In this document: piece by piece, positions 1 to 5,750 of the stretch
Position numbering within the stretch: position 1 is the first letter of the stretch
Layout: each line of letters starts with the position of its first letter
Assembly (NCBI GenBank): GCA_964453985.1
Contig: CAYVQB010000055.1
Span: 1-5,750, forward strand
Length of the DNA: 5,750 bases
Origin: CAYVQB01 sp964453985
Lineage (GTDB): Bacteria; Babelota; Babeliae; Babelales; UASB340
Direction of reading: 5' to 3'
Notes under the pieces: model-generated
Databases searched by the model: none
What the model saw: the letters and a program-made list of their open reading frames with translations, nothing else
Told to the model about the DNA's origin: nothing
Position numbers and translations under genes: made by a program

Positions 1-1734
1 GAAAACAAAGTCTGCTATTTTGTTAGTTATTATGACTATTACCAACCAGAATCATACCTGCCGGCACAGGATATTTATATTCCAAAAGAAACAAAAGTAA
101 ACTCAGAAATAGAACGCTTACGGGTTGAGGCAACAGCTTCTATAATCAACAGACCTGACACAATCGTTATAGCCTCTGTTTCTGCTATATATTCTTTGGG
201 TAACCCGTGGGACTATAGAGATCTGACTTTTGGGATAAAACTAGGCGACAAGATCACAAGAAAAGCCTTGATCGAAAAACTTATTTTCATTCAATACAAG
301 CGTAACGATATTCAACCAGAATCAGGTTCATTTAAAGTTATGGGTAATACTATCACAGTAAACTTACCGTACATGAAAAGTAACCTTAGAATAGAACTAT
401 TTGGGGATAAAGTTGATATACTAGAACTGGTTGATAAACATAACAATAACGTTTTATCAAAAATCGATAATGCTTTAATCTTTCCAGCAAAACACTTTCT
501 CACAACTAAAGCCAAGATGGATAGAGCTATAAAAAACATCAAACGAGATCTAATCATAGAATCTGCAAAAGTAGAGAACCCTTTATATAAAGAAAGACTT
601 ATTACACGAATTAATCATGATATCGAAATGCTTCAAGAAACGGGTTACTGTTCAGGCATAGAAAACTATTCTAGATACTTTGATGACAGAAAACCCGATC
701 AAGCGCCCTACTGCCTATTCGATTTCTTTGATAGAGACTATATGGTAATAGTCGATGAATCACACATAACTATCCCTCAATTGGGTGGCATGTATAAAGG
801 AGATAGAGCCAGAAAATCTTCTTTGGTTGAATATGGTTTCAGACTACCATCAAGCTTTGACAACAGACCCTTAAAATTTGAAGAGATAGAAAAATACTTC
901 AAAGACGCAATTTTTGTCTCAGCAACTCCAAGAGATTATGAACTAAAAAACTCAGACCAAATTGTGCAACAACTCGTTCGTCCAACAGGCATTTTGGATC
1001 CTAAAATAGAAATTGTAAAAAGAACTGGCCAAATGGACCATCTTGTAAAAGAGATAGAGAAAACTGCTAAGAATGGTTACAGAACACTGGTTACAGTTCT
1101 TACTAAAAAAATGGCAGAGAGTTTAGCTAAATACTTAGAAGAAAGAAAAGTTAAAGCCTGCTACATGCATTCAGAGCTGAAAACACCCCAAAGAACAGAG
1201 ATAATACATAAACTACGTTCAGGAGTCTTCGATTGTCTTGTTGGCATAAATCTTTTAAGAGAAGGCCTTGATATGCCGGAAGTTGCTCTTGTTGCAATAA
1301 TGGATGCTGACATAGAAAGTTTTCTAAGGGACGCAAGATCCTTAATTCAAACCGTAGGAAGAGCGGCTCGTAATACCGAAAGTAAGGTAATCTTTTTTGC
1401 AGATAAGATTACTAAATCAATGAAACAAACGATTGATGAAACTAATCGAAGACGAACTATTCAAAAAGAATATAATGAAGAACATGGCATTACGCCCAAA
1501 ACAGTAAAGCGTGAAATTACCAAAAGCATCTCAAAGCTCCAAGAACAAATAGGTAAAGCCTCTAAATTAGGAGGCAAAAAGAAAGAAAGAATTGTAGTAA
1601 AAAATAGGGATGAGGCTGAGATTCTTATTGAACAACTTGAATTACAAATGCGACAAGCAGCTGAAAATCTGGATTTTGAGAAAGCTATAGCTATTCGTGA
1701 TAAACTGTTAGAATTGCAAAAGTTACTCAAATAG
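1..1734 (+). CDS. uvrB: Excinuclease ABC subunit B (UvrB), 5' end cut off
   Basis: UvrB is the helicase-like damage-verification subunit of nucleotide excision repair; it is loaded by UvrA and recruits UvrC. The reading frame is open from base 1 and gives 577 residues before TAG. It starts just before the beta-hairpin that clamps DNA: SYYDYYQPESY at window codons 9-19, with the tyrosines matching family positions near 92-96. About 82 N-terminal residues, including the Walker A loop, therefore lie outside the window, and the whole protein would be about 660 residues, the usual length. Also visible are GYCSGIENYSR, the Walker B box DESH (754-765), the SATPRDYE motif, INLLREGLDMPEVALVAI (helicase motif V), QTVGRAARN (motif VI, 1348-1374) and a C-terminal UVR domain (LDFEKAIAIRDKL, about 1624-1731) that binds UvrC. 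All motifs are intact, so it should be functional. The TTG at 196 lies inside the conserved protein and is not the start. Confidence 0.97.
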   Translation, partial: ENKVCYFVSYYDYYQPESYLPAQDIYIPKETKVNSEIERLRVEATASIINRPDTIVIASVSAIYSLGNPWDYRDLTFGIKLGDKITRKALIEKLIFIQYKRNDIQPESGSFKVMGNTITVNLPYMKSNLRIELFGDKVDILELVDKHNNNVLSKIDNALIFPAKHFLTTKAKMDRAIKNIKRDLIIESAKVENPLYKERLITRINHDIEMLQETGYCSGIENYSRYFDDRKPDQAPYCLFDFFDRDYMVIVDESHITIPQLGGMYKGDRARKSSLVEYGFRLPSSFDNRPLKFEEIEKYFKDAIFVSATPRDYELKNSDQIVQQLVRPTGILDPKIEIVKRTGQMDHLVKEIEKTAKNGYRTLVTVLTKKMAESLAKYLEERKVKACYMHSELKTPQRTEIIHKLRSGVFDCLVGINLLREGLDMPEVALVAIMDADIESFLRDARSLIQTVGRAARNTESKVIFFADKITKSMKQTIDETNRRRTIQKEYNEEHGITPKTVKREITKSISKLQEQIGKASKLGGKKKERIVVKNRDEAEILIEQLELQMRQAAENLDFEKAIAIRDKLLELQKLLK

Positions 1735-1755
1735 GTAAATTTAAAAAAAGATTAA

Positions 1756-1767
1756 GCCCCGCGGGGC
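1756..1767. repeat. Perfect 12-base G+C palindrome between uvrB and pheT
   Basis: GCCCCGCGGGGC is its own reverse complement and stands out in an otherwise almost pure A+T gap. As RNA it could fold into a 4-bp GCCC/GGGC stem with a CGCG loop, with broken A-T pairing outside it. It sits 21 bases after the uvrB stop, where a terminator would be expected. On the + strand it is followed by ATATTTG rather than a run of T, so it is a poor intrinsic terminator. Read on the - strand, a T7 run follows after a short TTAATC spacer, but no - strand gene ends here. It could be a weak or attenuating hairpin, a protein-binding site, or a dispersed intergenic repeat; the sequence alone does not decide. Confidence 0.6.
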
Positions 1768-1789
1768 ATATTTGTAAATATCAAATATT

Positions 1790-1793
1790 AGGA
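1790..1793 (+). promoter_or_regulatory. Ribosome binding site of pheT
   Basis: AGGA lies five bases before the ATG at 1799. It supports that ATG as the start, which also gives the typical PheT N-terminus MKLSIAWIFDHI. No convincing -35/-10 promoter pair is visible in the 64-base gap. Confidence 0.65.
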
Positions 1794-1798
1794 AACAT

Positions 1799-4201
1799 AT
1801 GAAACTCTCTATTGCCTGGATCTTTGATCACATAAACGCAGACTGGAAAAAACAAGATATCGATTTTCTTTTTACAAAATTTAATAAAGTAGTAGCAGAA
1901 ATAGAATACTCATACAAAGTAAAATTCGATTTAAATAACTTTGCACTCTGTAAAGCCATAAAAGAAAACAAAGACAGTTTTACACTATCTATTCCTGAAT
2001 GGAAACAAGAAATAGAACTAAAATCCAGGGATGATTCAAGAAGCTTTATCAATCTACCTGCAAAAGATCTTGTATATATGGTCTGTAAATCTGGAGATAA
2101 GATTAACTGGGCCCAACTAAAAGACTTTAGCTCAGATAAAGATGGCCTAATTCCACCTTTGAATGTAAAAGAAGAAGATATCAAAGGCGACTGGAAGAAA
2201 AGCTTTGAATCAGAAGATGTTATAATCGAAGTCGACAATAAATCTATAACACATCGTCCAGACATGTGGGGACACCGAGGCTTTGCTAGAGAAATAGCTG
2301 GTATTTTAGATTTAGAATTTAAATCAGAAAAAGAATTTCTGGAATATAAAAATGTAGATTCCTTTAATAAATCAGCAAAATCCACAAAAACAAACCCTGT
2401 ATCTATTGAAATAAAAGATCCAGAGGCTTGCTCTAGATTTGCTGGAATACAATTTGATTCCATAGAACACAAACCATCAGATCCATTTATTGTAAGTAGA
2501 TTGCTAAAAATTGGGCAAAGGCCTATTAACGGAATTGTAGACCTAACAAACTATCTAACACAAGACTGGTCACAACCTGTCCATGCCTATGATACTCAAA
2601 AAATAGAAGGCAAAGAGATTATAGTTAGATTTGCAAAAAACAAAGAAAAACTGACTATACTCGACGGCACAGAATTAGAATTAACAGATAAAGATTTGGT
2701 TATAGCAGATAGCAAAAAACCTCTTTGTTTGGCCGGCGTAATGGGTGGACTCGATTCAGGAATTGATGCTAATACAAAATCCGTATTCTTTGAGTCTGCA
2801 AATTTTGACGCAGCAACCATAAGAAGAACCTGCATGAGAAACGGGCTAAGAACTGAGTCTTCTATGCGTTTTGAAAAAACTTTAGATCCAAACCAAAACA
2901 TAGAAGGCATCTTTAGATTTTTAAAACTAGCAAAAGATTTTGGCATAAAAATAAAAAGTGCTGATGAAGTATTATCTGTAGGACCGGCAGTAAGCCCTAT
3001 AACTCTAAATATAACTCATGAATTCTTAGAAAAACGTTCAGGCCTTGAGCTAAACGAATACGACATAAACTTAACTTTAACCAGGCTGGGCTTTGACGTA
3101 GAAAAAGATACCGTAGAAAAAGATGGCAAGTTTCAAGACCCATCCAAATTTGTATACAAAATAACAGTTCCTACATTCAGAAGCTCTAAAGATGTAAGAA
3201 TTAAAGAAGATATCTTGGAAGAAGTTGTACGTTACTATGGTTTTGACAGACTGAAGTTGAATATTCCAAGAATCAGAAAAGAACCTAGAGACCTTTCTAA
3301 CATATTCAGACAACGTAAAATAAAGAGCTTTTTAGCCAACGCTGCAAAGATGATAGAACAACAGAACTACGCTCTTTATGATGAACATTTTATACAGACA
3401 ATAGGCCTTGCCGATATACCTATTGCGTATGAAATCATAAATCCAGTATCACAAAACAGCAAAAAACTTGTAACATCACTCTTACCTGGCTTATTCAAAA
3501 ACATAAAAGATAATTACAATGTTTGTGATTCTATAAGCTTCTTTGAACTTGCCAAAACATGGCCTGCAGGCAAAACTAAAGAAACAGAAGAAAAAAGAAA
3601 CCTATCTGGTATATTTTTTGAAAAGAAAAAGAACGTCGTTTTTTATACCTGCAAGAATTATATCATAGACCTATTAAACTCTATTGGCATAAAGTCTAAC
3701 CAAACTGAATGGAAAAAAGCAGAAAAGCTTGATCCATGGGCAATGCAATACCAAACAGCAGATATTTATTTTGATAAAAAGTTAATAGGTAAAGCTGGAA
3801 AAGTTGATCCGCTATTTTTAAGTAAACTTGATGTATTACCAGAAAGTGACGCATTCTTCTTTGATTTTGATGCAGACTTTTTAATAGACCTAAAACCTGA
3901 AACTACTAAATTTCAAGAGCTCTCAAAATTCCAAGAAACTTTTATCGATTTAAGCTTAATGGTGCCATTAACGGTAACAACAAAAGAAATAGAAAACCTT
4001 TTAATTAAAGTTAACAAACTTGTAACCGAAGTTAAGCTAATTGATTTCTTCGAAAAAGAAGATTGGACCGATTCTAGATCATTGACTTTTAGAGTTTGGA
4101 TAAACAACCCTAAGAAGACTTTACAAAAAGAAGAAATCGAAGATATTTGGAACGAGGCCATAAAAGCTTGTGGCAAAATTGGTGCTGAAATTAGAAAATG
4201 A
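1799..4201 (+). CDS. pheT: Phenylalanine--tRNA ligase beta subunit (PheT)
   Basis: PheT is the large, tRNA-binding and editing chain of the cytoplasmic (alpha-beta)2 phenylalanyl-tRNA synthetase; PheS carries the aminoacylation site. At 800 residues it has the normal full length. Domains in order: N-terminal B1 (1-40); a divergent region where the OB-fold tRNA-binding domain normally sits (about 40-130); a B1 segment with the NKSITHRPDMWGHRGFARE motif (147-165); the B3/B4 editing domain (about 208-395) with RPINGIVDLTNYL, VHAYD, LAGVMGG and FESANFD; B5 (about 400-490) ending in KEDILEEVVRYYGFD; the catalytic-like core with TSLLPGLF (559-566), FELAKTW and AGKVDP; and a C-terminal FDX-ACB anticodon-binding domain (about 705-800). 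By comparison with the Thermus enzyme, the editing-site residues T250, N251, H262 and E332 appear kept, so Tyr-tRNA(Phe) proofreading is probably intact. pheS is not directly upstream. The stop codon overlaps the lspA start as ATGA, which points to translational coupling. Confidence 0.96.
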   Translation: MKLSIAWIFDHINADWKKQDIDFLFTKFNKVVAEIEYSYKVKFDLNNFALCKAIKENKDSFTLSIPEWKQEIELKSRDDSRSFINLPAKDLVYMVCKSGDKINWAQLKDFSSDKDGLIPPLNVKEEDIKGDWKKSFESEDVIIEVDNKSITHRPDMWGHRGFAREIAGILDLEFKSEKEFLEYKNVDSFNKSAKSTKTNPVSIEIKDPEACSRFAGIQFDSIEHKPSDPFIVSRLLKIGQRPINGIVDLTNYLTQDWSQPVHAYDTQKIEGKEIIVRFAKNKEKLTILDGTELELTDKDLVIADSKKPLCLAGVMGGLDSGIDANTKSVFFESANFDAATIRRTCMRNGLRTESSMRFEKTLDPNQNIEGIFRFLKLAKDFGIKIKSADEVLSVGPAVSPITLNITHEFLEKRSGLELNEYDINLTLTRLGFDVEKDTVEKDGKFQDPSKFVYKITVPTFRSSKDVRIKEDILEEVVRYYGFDRLKLNIPRIRKEPRDLSNIFRQRKIKSFLANAAKMIEQQNYALYDEHFIQTIGLADIPIAYEIINPVSQNSKKLVTSLLPGLFKNIKDNYNVCDSISFFELAKTWPAGKTKETEEKRNLSGIFFEKKKNVVFYTCKNYIIDLLNSIGIKSNQTEWKKAEKLDPWAMQYQTADIYFDKKLIGKAGKVDPLFLSKLDVLPESDAFFFDFDADFLIDLKPETTKFQELSKFQETFIDLSLMVPLTVTTKEIENLLIKVNKLVTEVKLIDFFEKEDWTDSRSLTFRVWINNPKKTLQKEEIEDIWNEAIKACGKIGAEIRK

Positions 4202-4680
4202 ACAAAAAGTATAAACCGTTACTTTACATTCTAACTTTTATGACAGCCTTCTTGGCTGACCGCATAACAAAGTTGTGGGTATTAAAAATATTGGTGCTCA
4301 GGAAAACATATTTGGGCACCTTCTTGAATTTTAGGCTGGTTTGGAATAAAGGGATCACCTGGGGCCTGCTTAGCTCAGAATCCAATTTTGGATTAATTTC
4401 ATTAGCATTATTAATTTCTATAGTAATCATAATATTTTTCATACACACGATATACGAATATAAAAAAAACGAAAACATTTTATTTAATGTTTTAATATTA
4501 TCTGGGGCAACCTCTAATCTTTTGGATAGAGTTTTATACAGAGGTGTTATAGATTTTATAGATCTTCATATAAACTCTTGGCACTGGCCCGCATTTAATT
4601 TGGCTGATATCTTTATAGTAGTTGGTGTATTTGGAATTATTGGGAGGTATTTATATTATGAAATTTCTAGAAAACATTAA
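4198..4680 (+). CDS. lspA: Lipoprotein signal peptidase (signal peptidase II, LspA)
   Basis: LspA is an inner-membrane aspartyl protease that removes the signal peptide of diacylglyceryl-modified prolipoproteins before the lipobox cysteine. The 160-residue length is typical. Four membrane segments can be seen at about 7-27, 65-85, 93-110 and 131-153. Family motifs are in order: ADRITK (20-25; usually DQ.TK), WNKGITWGLL (49-58; the N.G.. motif, with T where A or S is commoner), GATSNLLDR (103-111), GVIDFID (116-122) and PAFNLADIFI (131-140). The two catalytic aspartates should be D119 and D137, matching D124 and D143 of the Pseudomonas enzyme, and N107, D110 and R111 are kept, so it should be active. 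The ATG shares ATGA with the pheT stop and has no good Shine-Dalgarno of its own, so translation is probably coupled to pheT. The 3' end overlaps the next gene by 23 bases. Confidence 0.96.
   Translation: MNKKYKPLLYILTFMTAFLADRITKLWVLKILVLRKTYLGTFLNFRLVWNKGITWGLLSSESNFGLISLALLISIVIIIFFIHTIYEYKKNENILFNVLILSGATSNLLDRVLYRGVIDFIDLHINSWHWPAFNLADIFIVVGVFGIIGRYLYYEISRKH
4642..4647 (+). promoter_or_regulatory. Ribosome binding site of the pgpA-like gene, inside lspA
   Basis: GGGAGG is the strongest Shine-Dalgarno in the window. It lies within the last codons of lspA, ten bases before the ATG at 4658. It decides the start: the upstream in-frame TTG at 4622 would place this motif inside the coding region and add 12 residues not expected in the family. 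Confidence 0.8.
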
Positions 4681-5146
4681 AGAACACTGTTATAAAATTG
4701 CAACATTGGGCCGTATCGGCCGTTGGTGGTTTGGTGGCATAATTGCAACAATATTTGCATTTCCAGTTATTGTACTTGGTAAATTTATTTATGAATTTAG
4801 TTCTACGTTTTTCTACTGGAGCACAGGAATTACATTAATAATATCTTTCTTGATTGTCTGGATAGCAACAAAGCATATTTCTACCCAATACTCAGCAAAT
4901 ATTGTAATAGATAAAGTCATTGGTATGTGTGTTGCCTTTTTCTTTGTACCATTACATTGGAAAATGATTTTGTTTGGTTTTATTCTTTTTAATGTAATAA
5001 ATTTCTTAAGACCAATTTTATTCCGCAAGTCTTTGGGGGATAATATAGAAAAGCTACCTTTAGGTGTAGGAATAATCTCGGGAGATATCATTTCTGGTAT
5101 TACCAGTAACCTAATAATGCAATTGATCATCTGGGTAATGAGTTGA
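4658..5146 (+). CDS. Divergent phosphatidylglycerophosphatase A (PgpA)-like membrane protein
   Basis: PgpA dephosphorylates phosphatidylglycerophosphate to phosphatidylglycerol at the inner membrane. This 162-residue protein lines up with E. coli PgpA over most of its length, as judged by eye. ATLGRIGRW (15-23) sits where the family has its glycine-rich N-terminus. NIVIDKVIGM (81-90) matches SIVWDEFIGM, GFILFNVINFLRP (107-119) matches GFVIFRILDMWKP, and GVGIISGDIISG (136-147) matches GMGIMIDDIVAG. Membrane segments are likely at about 26-44, 53-71, 88-116 and 136-160. Key positions differ: DE became D85-K86, FR..D became FN..N (N112, N115), the DD pair became G142-D143, and the PGT.GS loop is not recognisable. 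It may be a pseudoenzyme, an enzyme with altered chemistry, or a family member with another role. The fold family is likely and the activity is uncertain. It overlaps lspA by 23 bases, and its TGA overlaps the comF start as TTGA. Confidence 0.72.
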   Translation: MKFLENIKEHCYKIATLGRIGRWWFGGIIATIFAFPVIVLGKFIYEFSSTFFYWSTGITLIISFLIVWIATKHISTQYSANIVIDKVIGMCVAFFFVPLHWKMILFGFILFNVINFLRPILFRKSLGDNIEKLPLGVGIISGDIISGITSNLIMQLIIWVMS

Positions 5147-5750
5147 TCCTAAAAAATATTTTTAAATTATTTTATCCAACTTTTTGCCAATCTTGCAAAA
5201 AGCTTATAGAACAAGATTTTATATTTTGTTACGATTGCTCAAAAAAAATTAAACCTTTGGTTTCAGTTTTTGCAAAAATCACTGACACTAAAAGCATAAA
5301 AGTCTTTGCGGCATCTGAATACAAAGAACCGCTAAGATCTCTTGTTTTAAAAAAATCTTATTCAGATAGTCTTGCCAGCAAACAACTGGCGAGACTTATT
5401 TTACAGCATACACCCATAAAAGATCTTGAAATCGACTATATAATCCCAATAGCACTACACTGGACCCGCTATGCTAAACGTGGATACAATCAATCATATG
5501 TCATGGCCAAAGTTCTGAGTAAAAGCTTGAATGTTCCTGTTTTGGATCTCTTAAAAAGAAAAAGAAGGACAACTTTTCAATCAAAGTTATCTTCTGCCCA
5601 AAGACAGGAAAACGTCAAAAATGTATTTGGTTTAAAGCTTAGATATAGAAATAAAGCTCTTTTAAAAGAGAGACTCAAAGACAAGAACGTTTTATTTGTT
5701 GATGATCTTTATACAACAGGAGCAACTTTAAAGAATAGCGCTAAAGTTAT
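5143..5750 (+). CDS. ComF-family protein (zinc-finger phosphoribosyltransferase-like), 3' end cut off
   Basis: ComF/ComFC proteins are associated with natural competence: single-stranded DNA handling after uptake, together with the ComFA helicase. They carry a PRPP-binding fold. The frame is open to the right edge and gives 202 complete codons, so only a few tens of residues are missing. A four-cysteine zinc finger is at C15-Q-S-C18 and C29-Y-D-C32. Conserved blocks follow: RYAKRGYNQS (109-118), a block from R139 to F162 with the family pattern R.R.T..Q..L....R..NV...F, and the phosphoribosyltransferase signature VLFVDDLYTTGATL (183-196). No ATG exists in frame between the upstream stop at 5107 and the zinc finger, and the first in-frame ATG is codon 121. 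The best start is TTG at 5143, which shares TTGA with the preceding stop and has a weak GGG at 5133-5135. CTG 5131 is an alternative. Whether the organism is competent cannot be told from this window. Confidence 0.92.
   Translation, partial: MILKNIFKLFYPTFCQSCKKLIEQDFIFCYDCSKKIKPLVSVFAKITDTKSIKVFAASEYKEPLRSLVLKKSYSDSLASKQLARLILQHTPIKDLEIDYIIPIALHWTRYAKRGYNQSYVMAKVLSKSLNVPVLDLLKRKRRTTFQSKLSSAQRQENVKNVFGLKLRYRNKALLKERLKDKNVLFVDDLYTTGATLKNSAKV

Noticed and set aside
196..198. TTG as the start of uvrB
   Set aside because: The frame is open back to base 1 and encodes the conserved UvrB beta-hairpin, so the gene begins outside the window.
1735..1798. A promoter or riboswitch ahead of pheT
   Set aside because: The gap is only 64 bases. 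The A+T-rich stretches give no hexamer pair with correct spacing, and there is no T-box or leader peptide.
1828..2472. A 214-codon open frame on the - strand inside pheT
   Set aside because: It lies opposite a clearly conserved gene, its translation shows no recognisable domain and is serine-rich as expected of an antisense frame in AT-rich DNA. The other - strand frames are rejected for the same reason.
4622..4624. TTG as the start of the pgpA-like gene
   Set aside because: A strong GGGAGG sits ten bases before the ATG at 4658, and the additional 12 residues would be translated from the lspA overlap with no family support.
4709..4721. Inverted repeat GGCCG-TAT-CGGCC
   Set aside because: It is a 5-bp stem within the pgpA-like coding region, encodes the GRIGR stretch, has no T-tract, and is probably a by-product of the codons used.

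Overview
The window is a compact, AT-rich stretch of bacterial chromosome with all five genes on the + strand and no RNA gene, mobile element or CRISPR array that I can see. In order it holds the 3' part of uvrB (DNA repair), pheT (phenylalanyl-tRNA synthetase beta chain), lspA (signal peptidase II), a divergent pgpA-like membrane protein, and the 5' part of a comF-family gene. The first and last genes are cut by the window edges.

Layout: uvrB runs from the left edge to 1734. A 64-base gap follows, the only real intergenic space, and it carries a perfect 12-base G+C palindrome and the pheT ribosome binding site. From pheT onward the genes are packed: pheT and lspA share ATGA (4 bases), lspA and the pgpA-like gene overlap by 23 bases, and the pgpA-like gene and comF share TTGA (4 bases). 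pheT-lspA-pgpA-comF is therefore very probably one translationally coupled operon. Whether uvrB is co-transcribed is open.

Function: uvrB, pheT and comF are information-processing or DNA-handling genes. lspA and the pgpA-like gene both belong to the envelope: phosphatidylglycerophosphatase makes phosphatidylglycerol, the donor lipid used by Lgt to make the prolipoproteins that LspA cleaves. The pgpA-like protein keeps the overall family layout but has lost several acidic positions expected of an active enzyme. It is the most interesting object here.

Organism: the codon choice is strongly AT-biased (roughly one third G+C by eye), the genes are tightly packed, and pheT is not next to pheS. The PheT subtype, the AT-rich coding and the short overlapping genes would fit a reduced-genome lineage such as Dependentiae (TM6/Babeliales), but this is a low-confidence impression from memory. 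I see no undescribed multi-gene system. The window is mainly housekeeping, with a few unusual details.
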